Assembly (NCBI RefSeq): GCF_011602365.1
Contig: NZ_JAAONZ010000017.1
Coordinates: 1 to 64,000 of the forward strand
Length of the DNA: 64,000 nucleotides
Reading direction: 5' to 3'
From: Pseudomaricurvus hydrocarbonicus
GTDB lineage: Bacteria; Pseudomonadota; Gammaproteobacteria; Pseudomonadales; Cellvibrionaceae
In this document: positions 51,929 to 60,811 of the stretch, in pieces
Layout: every line of letters begins with the position of its first letter
Numbering within the stretch: position 1 is the first letter of the stretch
Notes under the pieces: model-generated
Told to the model about the DNA's origin: nothing
What the model saw: the letters and a program-made list of their open reading frames with translations, nothing else
The model's database searches: none
Position numbers and translations under genes: made by a program

Positions 51929-53494
51929 CTACTTTTGCATGGTCTGGTACATGGCGGCGGTAATGTCATCGACATTAAATTTCGCCGGTTTTTGGCGCGG
52001 CGGAAATTCTTTAAAGGTGCTGATGAACTCACCGACGACCGGGAAAGCCGGCATGGCCAGATACTGGTTTTGGGTTTGCCAGTGATTGAACTGGTTTGAG
52101 TTGTGATGGGCCCGCTCGTAAGGATCCATACGCAGGTCGAAAATCAGCGGGATGCGCAATTTCACGAACGGCTCACGCCACACCTGCATTTGCGTCGCGC
52201 GCTGTTCGGCAAACACCAGCTTCCAGCGACCGTCGTAGCGCAGGCCGGTGAGCAGACCGTCATCACTGAAGTAGAAGAAGTTTTTGCGAGGTCCCTCTTG
52301 GGTTTTGCCGGTGATGTAGGGCAGCATGTTGTAACCGTCCAGGTGCACCTTGTAAGTGCGGTCACCGATGCGCTTGCCGCGCTTGAGCTCTGCCTTGATC
52401 TTATCGTTACCCGCCGCGGCCATCAGTGTCGGCACCCAGTCCAAATGCGCAACCACGTCGTTGGACACCGAACCGGCGGCAATTTTGTGGGGCCAACGGA
52501 TAAACGACACCACGCGATAGGCCGCTTCCCAGTTGGTGTTTTTCTCACCGCGGAAAGGCGAAATACCGGCATCGGGCCACTCATTTAGCTGCGGACCGTT
52601 GTCGGTGGTGTAAATCACAATGGTGTTGTCAGTAACACCCAACTGATCCAGCTTATTCAGCAGCACACCGACGTGGTCGTCGTGCTGCAACATGCCATCG
52701 GCGTAAAAGTTGAGGCCAGAGCGACCGCTGTACTCGTCCGGCACATGGGTGTTGTAGTGCATACGACTGGAATTGAACCAGACAAAGAAGGGCTTATCGG
52801 CGGCCACCGCTTTGTCGATGAAGTTAAGGCTGGCATCCAGAAACTCTTCGTCCACGGTTTCCATGCGCTTTTTGGTCAGCGGACCACTGTCTTCCACACG
52901 GCCATCGGCGTAGGAGTGAATCACCCCCCGCGGGGAAAACATTTTGACCAGCTTGGGATCTTTAAAGTAGTGAGGCTTTTCCGGCTCTTCTTCGGCATTC
53001 AGGTGGTACAGATTGCCAAAGAACTCGTCAAAGCCGTGGTTGGTGGGCAGATATTCGTCGCGATCGCCCAGATGATTCTTGCCGAACTGGCCGGTGGCAT
53101 AACCGTAAGGTTTGAGCAGTTCCGCCAGCGTCGGGTCTTCTTTTTGGATGCCCAATGGCGAACCGGGAATACCGACCTTGGTCAGCCCGGTGCGCACCGG
53201 ACTCTGGCCGGTGATGAACGCCGAGCGCCCGGCGGTACAACTCTGTTCGCCGTAATAATCCGTGAAGTACATCCCCTCTTTGGCGATACGATCGATGTTG
53301 GGCGTGCGATACCCCATCATACCAAAACTCAGGTAGCTGATGTTGGTGTGACCAATATCATCCCCCATGATGACCAAAATATTGGGCTTTTCCGACGCAG
53401 CGGCGGTCACAGAGGCCGACAACAACAGACACATCGCCCCCAGCAAAGCTGCGGGTGATTGACGCAAAGACCTGACGAACAGAGTGTGGAGCAT
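51929..53494 (-). CDS. Arylsulfatase-family sulfatase, exported
   Basis: The 521-residue enzyme has a signal peptide (RSLRQSPAALLGAMCLLLSA, cleavage near TAAASEKPN) and acts in the periplasm. The catalytic motif is SCTAGRSAFITG: Cys86 and Arg90 in the CxAxR form, the cysteine to be converted to formylglycine by a maturase that is not in this window. Calcium ligands are the Asp pair of VIMGDDIGHTN and a later IVIYTTDNGPQ. KNHLGDRDEYLP carries the conserved Lys-His. It would remove sulfate from an aryl or sugar sulfate ester. AAGGA precedes the ATG by 8 bp. The frame ends in TAG. Confidence 0.9.
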   Translation of the reverse strand: MLHTLFVRSLRQSPAALLGAMCLLLSASVTAAASEKPNILVIMGDDIGHTNISYLSFGMMGYRTPNIDRIAKEGMYFTDYYGEQSCTAGRSAFITGQSPVRTGLTKVGIPGSPLGIQKEDPTLAELLKPYGYATGQFGKNHLGDRDEYLPTNHGFDEFFGNLYHLNAEEEPEKPHYFKDPKLVKMFSPRGVIHSYADGRVEDSGPLTKKRMETVDEEFLDASLNFIDKAVAADKPFFVWFNSSRMHYNTHVPDEYSGRSGLNFYADGMLQHDDHVGVLLNKLDQLGVTDNTIVIYTTDNGPQLNEWPDAGISPFRGEKNTNWEAAYRVVSFIRWPHKIAAGSVSNDVVAHLDWVPTLMAAAGNDKIKAELKRGKRIGDRTYKVHLDGYNMLPYITGKTQEGPRKNFFYFSDDGLLTGLRYDGRWKLVFAEQRATQMQVWREPFVKLRIPLIFDLRMDPYERAHHNSNQFNHWQTQNQYLAMPAFPVVGEFISTFKEFPPRQKPAKFNVDDITAAMYQTMQK

Positions 53495-53546
53495 GGGTGT
53501 TTTTCCTTAAGCCATGACAAGTGTGTGGGTGGGCGCTGAACCGTCG

Positions 53547-54305
53547 TCAGTCCATCGCCATCATTTGGGCAATAAGTGAGTCTCGTTCCTCCTGTGGCAA
53601 CGCCAGTACCTGGGCGACCTGTTCGGCCTGAGCGGCGGGGAACGCAATCTCGGCACTGCCCTGCTGCAGTCCGGCGATGATGGTCGCGGCCGCTTCAGTC
53701 TGAGAAAGGTAGCCATCGACCTGCCAGGCGTTACCTTCAGCCATGCGGCCTTCGAGAAAGCCCGGGTAAATTCCGGTTACCGCAATACCGCTGCCCTGCA
53801 ATTCAATCCGGATGCCGTCCACCATCATACGCACCGCCGCCTTGGAGCCGTTATAGACATGCTCATAGGGAAAGCCCGCGTAACCGGCCAGGCTCGACAC
53901 CGCGGCGATGTGGCCTTGGCCACGACGGAGGAAATAAGGCACCAGATGAGCCAGGAACACATAATTGGAGATCACATTGATATCAAAATGTTGCTTGGCC
54001 AAACGCCAGTCAAAGTCGGTCAGCTTTTGCGGCTTATCAATGCCGGCATTCAGCAACACCAGATCAATGTCACTGTGCTCGGCCAGAATGGTCGGCAGCA
54101 GCGCATCCGTCGCCTCACAATCCGATTGATCGACAAAATAGGGATGAAACTCTGCCGTTGCAGGCAGTGATTGCGATAATGTTTCAATCGGTTGTCGCGA
54201 GCGGTTAACGGCCACGATGGCCGTCCCCTGTTGGGCGAATTGTCGACAGAGTTCTGTTCCAAGGTCACCACCGGCACCGGTGATCAAGACTTTGCGATAG
54301 TTCAA
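53547..54305 (-). CDS. Short-chain dehydrogenase/reductase (SDR)
   Basis: The 252-residue SDR has KVLITGAGGDLGTELC, a Asn-Ala-Gly motif (LLNAGIDKPQ), Ser in AAVSSLAGYAG and the catalytic Tyr-Lys in YEHVYNGSKAAVRM. NRSRQP after strand 2 contains Arg, favouring NADP. The start is TTG at 54305 with GAGGA 9 bp upstream; there is no nearer ATG. It is 26 bp after the hydratase gene and 52 bp before the sulfatase gene, so it belongs to the catabolic operon. A role in oxidising a sugar acid or hydroxy acid intermediate is plausible but not shown. Confidence 0.85.
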   Translation of the reverse strand: MNYRKVLITGAGGDLGTELCRQFAQQGTAIVAVNRSRQPIETLSQSLPATAEFHPYFVDQSDCEATDALLPTILAEHSDIDLVLLNAGIDKPQKLTDFDWRLAKQHFDINVISNYVFLAHLVPYFLRRGQGHIAAVSSLAGYAGFPYEHVYNGSKAAVRMMVDGIRIELQGSGIAVTGIYPGFLEGRMAEGNAWQVDGYLSQTEAAATIIAGLQQGSAEIAFPAAQAEQVAQVLALPQEERDSLIAQMMAMD

Positions 54306-54331
54306 AATAAAATCCTCAGTTACCCGGTTGG

Positions 54332-55123
54332 TTAAGCGAAGTCGATCGCAACGTCACCCAGTCCATTGTCAAAGCGCGCCACCACCCGGTCACCCGGAGA
54401 CACCGGCAAAGCACGGACAAACGAGCCCGACAAAATGACATCACCGGGTTTGAAGCCGACACCGAACTCGGACAGTTTGTTCACCAGCCACACCACCGCA
54501 TTCACCGGGTTACCCAGAACCGCCGACGACATACCCTCTTCTTTCACCTCATCATTGATGATCAGCTGACCACCGATTTGACGCACATCCACATCGTCCA
54601 GGCGCACCGGGTTGCCGCCCAGCACCACCGCGCCAACAGCCGCCAGATCGGCGATGGTATCGCGCACGTCCATGCCCGGGGCCATGGCCACGCGAAGGTC
54701 AACCAGTTCAATGGAAGGCAGGATAAAATCCGTCGCACGAATCACATCCGCAGCATTCACTTTCGGTCCGCGCAGTTCGTCTTTCATGACAAACGCCACT
54801 TCCACTTCGACGTGTGGCGCAATCCAGTCGGCGTACTGCAGAGTGCTGGCTTCCAACTCGAACATGCGGTCGGTCATGGTGGCGAAATCGGGCTCGTGGG
54901 TGCCGACCATTTCCTGCATCACTTTGGACGTGAGGCCGATTTTGTAGCCTTTCACCGCGTCACCCTGCTGCTTGAAAGAATCGATGATGAATTCCTGAAT
55001 GCGGTAGGAGTCCTCCACCTCGATTTCGGGGTAGTCTTTGGTGAGCAGGCCGATTTGTTTTTTCTCCTGCAAACACTCAATCAGTTTAGCGGCGATTTCT
55101 TTGCGAGTAGCATCTGACAACAT
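54332..55123 (-). CDS. 2-keto-4-pentenoate hydratase family (MhpD/HpaH-like)
   Basis: The 263-residue protein belongs to the fumarylacetoacetate-related hydratase/decarboxylase group that adds water to 2-oxo-pent-4-enoates. Visible features are GYKIGLTSKVMQEMVG, PDFATMTDRM, the metal-binding Glu residues in HVEVEVAFVMKDEL, the FILPSIELVD segment and the C-terminal GDVILSGSFVRALPVSPGDRVVARFD. Adjacent to an HpaI-family aldolase, the pair resembles the last two steps of homoprotocatechuate catabolism (HpaH, HpaI). However, no ring-cleavage or isomerase genes are present, so another hydroxy-oxo acid may be the substrate. GAGGGAAA precedes the ATG. Confidence 0.8.
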   Translation of the reverse strand: MLSDATRKEIAAKLIECLQEKKQIGLLTKDYPEIEVEDSYRIQEFIIDSFKQQGDAVKGYKIGLTSKVMQEMVGTHEPDFATMTDRMFELEASTLQYADWIAPHVEVEVAFVMKDELRGPKVNAADVIRATDFILPSIELVDLRVAMAPGMDVRDTIADLAAVGAVVLGGNPVRLDDVDVRQIGGQLIINDEVKEEGMSSAVLGNPVNAVVWLVNKLSEFGVGFKPGDVILSGSFVRALPVSPGDRVVARFDNGLGDVAIDFA

Positions 55124-55185
55124 TGGATTTCCCTCATTAATTCTGTGATTTTCTGAAAAGTCTGAACGGGCTGACCGCGCGGCTA

Positions 55186-55989
55186 TTAAGCGCCGTAGCC
55201 ACCGCCCTGACTGGATGCAGCCGCATCGCCGTCAAGCTCGGTGCGAACTTTCGCCAGGTTCATTTGCAGGCCGCCAGCCAGGGTCATAAAGTCGGTGGAC
55301 ATCACCACGAAATCAAAGCCCTGCTGCACACGCTGTACCGCCAGCGCCTCATTGGCCAGGATACCGGTCGACAGGTTGTTGGCTTTGGCCGCTTTCAGCA
55401 CGCGCTGCAGGGCTTCATCGAACACCTGCTCGCCGTCGTTGTTGCCAGGTGCCAGGCCCAAACTCAGGGACAAATCGAAAGGCCCCAAAAACAGGCCGGC
55501 CACACCGGGCACCGCCGCAATCGCTTCGACATTGTCCAGCGCTTCCTGGGTTTCGATCATGGCGAACAGCGAAATTTCTTTATTGGCGCGCAGCGGGTAA
55601 TCGGCACCTTCTGACAACATGGCACGCATCGGGCCAAAACTGCGCACGCCTTCCGGGGCGTAGCGACAAGCAGCCACCGCCGCTTTGACGTCCTCGACGG
55701 TGTTGATCATGGGGACAATCACGGTCATGGCGCCGGCGTCCAGTACCTTGCCAATCATGGCGGTATCGTTCCACGGGACGCGCACCACCGGCGGGGTAGT
55801 GGAAACATCCATGGCCTGCATCATGGAGACCGTGTCCTGATAATCCAACAGTCCGTGCTGCATATCGATCACGATAAAGTCAAAGCCACTGCGAGCGGTA
55901 ATTTCCGCCGTCAGGCTGTTGGCAATGGCACACCAGGAGCCTATCAGGGGCTTATCGCCCTGCAGGGCTTTTACCATCGAATTACTCAT
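55186..55989 (-). CDS. HpcH/HpaI-family aldolase (class II, pyruvate aldolase)
   Basis: The 267-residue TIM-barrel aldolase cleaves 4-hydroxy-2-oxo acids to pyruvate and an aldehyde. It contains GSWCAIANSLTAEITARSGFDFIVIDMQHGLLDY, the pyruvate/metal region VVRVPWNDTAMIGKVLDAGAMTVIVPMI, metal-binding Glu in MIETQEALDNV and Asp in GVAGLFLGPFDLSLSLGL. Relatives include HpaI, GarL (2-keto-3-deoxyglucarate) and YfaU (2-keto-3-deoxyrhamnonate), and the sequence alone does not separate them. The C-terminal tail is Ser/Gly-rich. It is 62 bp upstream of the hydratase gene. Confidence 0.87.
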   Translation of the reverse strand: MSNSMVKALQGDKPLIGSWCAIANSLTAEITARSGFDFIVIDMQHGLLDYQDTVSMMQAMDVSTTPPVVRVPWNDTAMIGKVLDAGAMTVIVPMINTVEDVKAAVAACRYAPEGVRSFGPMRAMLSEGADYPLRANKEISLFAMIETQEALDNVEAIAAVPGVAGLFLGPFDLSLSLGLAPGNNDGEQVFDEALQRVLKAAKANNLSTGILANEALAVQRVQQGFDFVVMSTDFMTLAGGLQMNLAKVRTELDGDAAASSQGGGYGA

Positions 55990-56070
55990 ACCGTTTTCCT
56001 CTCGTCATTTTGCATGTGGGCTTGTTTTACGGCCTTGCTGTAGCACGAAAACACAACAGTGGAGTCGCCA

Positions 56071-57807
56071 TTACAGCGCGCTCTCTTCGAGTGCCCACGG
56101 CTTACCACCCTGGTGTGTCACCGCACCCTTGCTGGCGGGTCCGACCGCTTGCACGTATTTGCTGGCCACACCGGTGGTGGCAATCAGGTTCGGCTGGACC
56201 GGCTGCTGTTGCAGTGCCGCGTCCCGCTGTTGCCACTCCTCAGCGGAGATGCGCAGATTGACTTCGCACGCCAGCAGATCCACTTCCACCGTATCGCCGT
56301 CCTCAATCAGGGCAATGGGGCCACCGAGTGCGGCTTCCGGGGTGACATAGCCAATGCAGAAACCGCGTGAAGCTCCCGAAAAACGACCATCGGTCAACAA
56401 AAAGACGCTCTGCTCCATGCCCAGACCGCAAATCAGCGCGGTAACCGTCACCAGCTCACGCATGCCGGGACTGCCTTTGGGCCCTTCACCGCGAATGATG
56501 ACGGCCATGCCCGGTTTGATTTCACCGCCCAACAGCGCTTTGATACACGCCTCTTCAGACGTGAACACTTTGGCAATACCGGTTTGGTGAGTAACCTCCA
56601 TGCCGGCGCACTTGAGAACAGAACCTTCTGGACACAGGTTGCCTTTCAGCACCACCAGACCGCCGCTTTCGGAACGGGGCTTATCCAGGGTCAGCACCAC
56701 CTCACCGTCGGGCGCCGGCGCGTCCGCGAGGGCCTCGGCGAGAGTGTCACCGGTGATGGTCAGACAATCGCCGTGCAGGTAGCCGCCGCGCAGCAGCTCC
56801 TTGAAAACCACCGGAAAACCACCCACGTCGTGCAGGTCTTTGATCAGGTAAGGACCGGTCGGACTGAGGTTGGCAATCAATGGGGTGCGGGCAAACACTT
56901 CGGCGATGTCGTCAATATCGAATTCAATACCCGCTTCGTTGGCAATGGCCGGAATGTGCAGCACCGCATTGGTGGAGCCGCCCGTGGCCGCCACGGCCGC
57001 GCAGGCGTTTTCCAGGCTCTTGCGTGTCACCAGCTCGCGCGGCAGCGGACCATTGCCGTTGACCACCTGCATCAACACCTGACCACTCTGGCGGGCGACC
57101 GCCAACCGCTGCGAGTAAACCGCAGGAATGGCCGATGAACCCAACAGCGACAAGCCCAGGATTTCGGCCACCATGCCCATGGTATTGGCGGTGAACTGTC
57201 CCGGACAGCAGCCCGGTGCCGGCCACGCATCCCGGGAGACGGCTTCCAGCGCCTCGGCGCTCATTTCCTGTTTCACATAGCGTCCCAGACCTTCGGCCAT
57301 GGTTTTGATTTCCACCCGCTCACCCTTGTGAGTCCCGGGAATGGCGGTACCCCCATTGAGGAAGATGGCCGGCACGTTCAGACGCACCATCGCCATCATC
57401 ATGGCGGGAAAGTTTTTGTCACAGGCGCCGATGCAATAGAGGGCATCGTACTGATGCCCGCGCACCACCACTTCGACACTGTCGGCGATGATTTCCCGTG
57501 AGATCAGTGAGTAGTGCATGCCGCTGTGACCATTCACCAGGCCGTCGGAGACGGAGATGGTATTGAATTCACGCGGCGTACCACCGTTGCCATAGATGCC
57601 GAACTTAGCCTGCTCGGCCAGGTCCTTGAGTTTCATGTTGCACGGGCTCATTTCCCCCTGGGTCGACACCACTCCGACAAACGGGCGCTCAATGTCTTCG
57701 TTATCCAGGCCCATGCCACGCAAGAAGGTTCGCTGTGGCGCTCGTAACGGACCGGTTTTAAACAATGTGGAGCGACGTTGATTTTCAGGAATATTATTTT
57801 TGCTCAT
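56071..57807 (-). CDS. IlvD/Edd-family dehydratase
   Basis: The 578-residue Fe-S dehydratase removes water from 2,3-dihydroxy acids (branched-chain or sugar acids). It contains GACDKNFPAMMMAM (Cys), PAPGCCPGQFTANTMGMV (Cys), ATGGSTNAVLHIPAIANEAG and DGRFSGASRGFCIGYVTPEAALGGPIALIEDGD. Length is intermediate between IlvD (616) and Edd (603). I chose ATG 57807 with AGAGGTC 9 bp upstream; a longer frame to 57924 adds 39 residues with no family likeness. In a cluster with an aldolase, a hydroxyacid dehydrogenase and a sulfatase, a sugar-acid dehydratase is more likely than valine synthesis. It is the first gene of the leftward cluster. Confidence 0.85.
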   Translation of the reverse strand: MSKNNIPENQRRSTLFKTGPLRAPQRTFLRGMGLDNEDIERPFVGVVSTQGEMSPCNMKLKDLAEQAKFGIYGNGGTPREFNTISVSDGLVNGHSGMHYSLISREIIADSVEVVVRGHQYDALYCIGACDKNFPAMMMAMVRLNVPAIFLNGGTAIPGTHKGERVEIKTMAEGLGRYVKQEMSAEALEAVSRDAWPAPGCCPGQFTANTMGMVAEILGLSLLGSSAIPAVYSQRLAVARQSGQVLMQVVNGNGPLPRELVTRKSLENACAAVAATGGSTNAVLHIPAIANEAGIEFDIDDIAEVFARTPLIANLSPTGPYLIKDLHDVGGFPVVFKELLRGGYLHGDCLTITGDTLAEALADAPAPDGEVVLTLDKPRSESGGLVVLKGNLCPEGSVLKCAGMEVTHQTGIAKVFTSEEACIKALLGGEIKPGMAVIIRGEGPKGSPGMRELVTVTALICGLGMEQSVFLLTDGRFSGASRGFCIGYVTPEAALGGPIALIEDGDTVEVDLLACEVNLRISAEEWQQRDAALQQQPVQPNLIATTGVASKYVQAVGPASKGAVTHQGGKPWALEESAL

Positions 57808-58157
57808 ATGCAGCGACCTCTTTATTAAGAGTAAACAGTGGTTCCGGCCCAAAGTAATTCGTGGCCAAGGTAATGGAAGTACAGTACCAAAAGCCCGCCG
57901 CCACAACCGTAACCATAGTGACATTCAGGGCCGGTGAAACCACACCACCCTCAGCGTGTTATTGCGAGCCAACGAGTCACACAACCATCTGAATCCAAAC
58001 GACCCCGAAACCAAACGAGTCAGGAACAAAGTGTAGCCTTGTTATCCGCAAGCCAGACAATTCAGCAGGCAAAAAAACAGGAGTCACCACAAAGATGACT
58101 CCTGTCAAAGATTGTCATTGCTGACAACAAGAGAGACGTACCTACAAACTATTCACG
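57808..58157. other. 350-bp intergenic stretch, TonB receptor terminator and dehydratase promoter area
   Basis: Only the terminator at 58071-58104 is clear. AACGAGTCA occurs twice (about 57971 and 58014). No convincing promoter for the dehydratase operon was found. Confidence 0.55.
58071..58104 (-). terminator. Rho-independent terminator after the second TonB receptor
   Basis: CAGGAGTCA (58078-58086) pairs with TGACTCCTG (58096-58104) around a 9-base loop; on the minus strand seven T residues follow (58071-58077). Confidence 0.9.
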
Positions 58158-60542
58158 TTAGAACGAATAGCTCGCTTCAATCGCCAGGGTTCTTGGACGC
58201 TTGATCTCGGCTTGCACACCACCTGGCAGTGGTCCCAGATTACTCAATGTCACATCGGAACCGTTGGTCATAATGCGTTGATCAGTCAGGTTTTTACCGG
58301 ACAAAGCCACTTGCCATTTCTCATCAAAAGGTGAGAGTGCAATGCGTGCATTGAAGGTAGTCGCTGCAGCTTGTTCTTGACGACGATCCAGCGAACCGGC
58401 CACATAGTGGTTGTCCATAAAGTTGGCATCCAGGGTGGTGCGCAGCTGCAGGTTATCGGTCAAAGTATAATCGTGGTTCGCACTCAGGTTGACCGTCCAC
58501 TCGGGCGCATGCATGTTTTCACGACCGCTCAGATCACAGTTGCCACTGCCACTGGGGCTCGCAATCTGGGTACCAACACCGGGGCAGACACCCTCACTGT
58601 AATCAGTCCACTCGTAATTCAGGTAAGCCGCACTGGCCACAAACATCAGGTTTTCGGTGGCCATCCAGCGACCATCCAACTCCAGGCCCTGCACCTTGGC
58701 CGCACCGGCGTTAAAAACGCTGTAACCAAAGGTGCCATCGTAAACCGAGACCTGCATATCGGTGTAATCAGTCTGATAAGCCGCCAGGTTGAGCTCAGCT
58801 GCTCCGTCCAGCAGGGTCATTTTGGCACCCAACTCAAGGGTTTCCGCCTCTTCCTCATCAAACTGGAAGTTATCACCGCCCATCGCCAGGATGTTGTACC
58901 CATTGGGGTTGTTAGCGGAGGTAGCCCCGTTGATACCGCGGGCATCAAAACCGCCGGATTTGTAACCGGTGGAATAGGTGGCGTACAGCATAATGTCGCC
59001 AGTGAGGTCGTACTGAACGTTCAACGATGGCGTCAGCACTTCCTCATCACGCTTGCCACTCAGGCTGTGATCCGCCAGACGGAAACCACCCGCGGAGGCG
59101 TCCAGGGCCAGTGCATTCTCCACAGTGAAACCCGAATTGGGAATCAACTCGATATCCGACTGCTTCACACCTGGTGCCAGGTTGAGTGAATACAGCGTCT
59201 GGTCCCTGGTGCCTTCTTTCTTCTCTTCGGTGTAACGCAGACCCGCGGTCAATCGCAGGCGATCGGTCGCATTCCAGGTGGCCTGAGCAAACACCGCCCA
59301 AGTGTCACCCTCCTGGGTAAACGGGCGATCCACTGCACTGTCAAACACAGGCAAGCCACCGGCGACCAGTCCCACAGTGGATGGTGATAAGCGAGCCAGC
59401 TCGGAGTATTCCTGCTCGGAGGTCTGGTAGAAGGCCCCCATAATATAATCCACCGCTTCACCGCCCGGTGAGGTCAGACGGATTTCCTGGCTGAACTGCT
59501 CAAATTCTTCGGCCATGTCCATATCTACTACACGAATTTCACTCCAGTCGCCATCGTAGTTGGTTTCCTGATAATCAAAATCGGAATAGCCGGTAGTTGA
59601 GGTAATGGTGTGCTCACCCACGATATAATCCAGCTTCAGCACCACATTATTACTTTCGAAACTGAGCTTGTTGTCTTCGTTGGCACCTACCTTATAGTCA
59701 AACTCGTCATCACCATTGAGTAGACCCGCCGTTGCCGGGTTGACCTGATAGTTACCGTAATCGATCACCTGGCCAATACGCCCGGCACGCTCAATATCGG
59801 CGGTTTCCAGTTTCAGAGTGGCCAACAAGTTGTCACTGACATCCCAGTCAACGGTCAGGCGCGCCGCTTTTTCATCAGCCTGAGGAGCTTCTGAGTTGCG
59901 GGTAATGTTTTCCAGGTAGCCGTCTTCCTGACGATCACGCACCGCGAGACGTGCGCGCAGACTTTCGGTGATCGGGCCACTGACGTAGGCATTAACTTCA
60001 GTTTCGCCGTACTCCGGCGCATAGCTGATGCTGGCTTTGCCTTCAAAATCGTCAGTGGGCTTGGCGCTGACCAGGCTGATGGCACCGGCGATGGAGTTTT
60101 TACCAAACAGGATCGACTGGGGACCGCGCAACACCTCCACTCGCTCCAGATCCATAAAGGACGAACGTGACTGCAGGCTGCGGCCCATGTAGATACCATC
60201 GGAATAGGTACCGACGGACTGCTCAAAGCCCTGGTTGGCACCGGAACCAATACCACGAATAAACATCAGCGGCACAAGTCCGCCATCCACCACTTTTAAG
60301 TTGGGTACGTAGGCGGACAGGTCCTGCAGGTTTTCGATACCGGCCTCGGCCAGCTTATCGCCGCCCATGGCGCTGACGGAAATGGGCACGTCCTGCAAAC
60401 TCTCGGCACGTTTCTGAGCGGTCACCACCACTTCTTCGAGAGCCAGGGCCTGGGCATAAGCGGATGTCGCTGCGAAGCCTGTGGCCGCAACCACCGCAAT
60501 CGCCAAAGGGTTTTTGAACAACTTGGATTCTGTGTTTTTCAT
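58158..60542 (-). CDS. TonB-dependent outer-membrane receptor
   Basis: The 794-residue transporter has a signal peptide (NPLAIAVVAATGFAATSAYA-Q), the TonB box/plug start ALEEVVVTAQKRAESLQDVPI, plug motifs IENLQDLSAYVPNLKVVDGG and DLERVEVLRGPQSILFGKNSIAGAISLVSAKP, and a C-terminal barrel ending in Phe (LAIEASYSF). This VVVTAQKRxExLQDVPIxV subclass typically takes up carbohydrates, aromatic or other complex organics. GGAGAG precedes the ATG. It has its own promoter and terminator and is divergent from an AraC regulator that probably activates it. Confidence 0.93.
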   Translation of the reverse strand: MKNTESKLFKNPLAIAVVAATGFAATSAYAQALALEEVVVTAQKRAESLQDVPISVSAMGGDKLAEAGIENLQDLSAYVPNLKVVDGGLVPLMFIRGIGSGANQGFEQSVGTYSDGIYMGRSLQSRSSFMDLERVEVLRGPQSILFGKNSIAGAISLVSAKPTDDFEGKASISYAPEYGETEVNAYVSGPITESLRARLAVRDRQEDGYLENITRNSEAPQADEKAARLTVDWDVSDNLLATLKLETADIERAGRIGQVIDYGNYQVNPATAGLLNGDDEFDYKVGANEDNKLSFESNNVVLKLDYIVGEHTITSTTGYSDFDYQETNYDGDWSEIRVVDMDMAEEFEQFSQEIRLTSPGGEAVDYIMGAFYQTSEQEYSELARLSPSTVGLVAGGLPVFDSAVDRPFTQEGDTWAVFAQATWNATDRLRLTAGLRYTEEKKEGTRDQTLYSLNLAPGVKQSDIELIPNSGFTVENALALDASAGGFRLADHSLSGKRDEEVLTPSLNVQYDLTGDIMLYATYSTGYKSGGFDARGINGATSANNPNGYNILAMGGDNFQFDEEEAETLELGAKMTLLDGAAELNLAAYQTDYTDMQVSVYDGTFGYSVFNAGAAKVQGLELDGRWMATENLMFVASAAYLNYEWTDYSEGVCPGVGTQIASPSGSGNCDLSGRENMHAPEWTVNLSANHDYTLTDNLQLRTTLDANFMDNHYVAGSLDRRQEQAAATTFNARIALSPFDEKWQVALSGKNLTDQRIMTNGSDVTLSNLGPLPGGVQAEIKRPRTLAIEASYSF

Positions 60543-60588
60543 CGAAATATCTCTCCATTATTGTTATCAGGCAAACTCTTTGGCCGCC

Positions 60589-60617
60589 CGTATAATTTGT
60601 ATTTATTGCTTTCACAA
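60589..60617 (-). promoter_or_regulatory. Sigma-70 promoter of the TonB receptor gene
   Basis: On the minus strand TTGTGA (60612-60617) and TATACG (60589-60594) are separated by 17 bp. The -10 is 47 bp upstream of the ATG. Confidence 0.45.
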
Positions 60618-60667
60618 CGCGGTTTACACGCGATAGGCCATCATAATCCCGAACCTCGGCTGCAAAC

Positions 60668-60701
60668 TTGACAATAGGTGGCGGGTATTTGACATTTGGT
60701 G
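60668..60701. promoter_or_regulatory. Direct repeat, candidate AraC-family operator
   Basis: TTGACAATAGGTG (60668-60680) and TTGACATTTGGTG (60689-60701) are spaced exactly 21 bp start to start, two helical turns, as in AraC/XylS operators. They lie 51 bp upstream of the receptor promoter and 111 bp upstream of the regulator start. Confidence 0.5.
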
Positions 60702-60751
60702 CCCACAACCCAACAATGCGTTACATTGCCTGCCATTTCACCACTTAAGCG

Positions 60752-60803
60752 GGCAGACGGCTTAACCCGACAAGTCAGGCAGACGGCTCAACCAGACAAG
60801 AGA
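60752..60803 (+). repeat. 26-bp tandem duplication before the AraC gene
   Basis: Units start at 60752 and 60778. Each begins GGCAGACGGCT and the copies differ at a few bases. Confidence 0.75.
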
Positions 60804-60811
60804 GAACCACC

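Noticed and set aside
54332-55989. A complete homoprotocatechuate (hpa) degradation operon
   Set aside because: Only the hydratase- and aldolase-like genes are present; the dioxygenase, isomerase, decarboxylase and semialdehyde dehydrogenase genes are missing.
56071-57807. Branched-chain amino acid biosynthesis locus (ilvD with an ilvB-like gene at 49028)
   Set aside because: No ilvC, ilvH/ilvN or ilvA is present, the ThDP protein is short and lacks a small subunit, and the context is a sulfatase/aldolase catabolic run.
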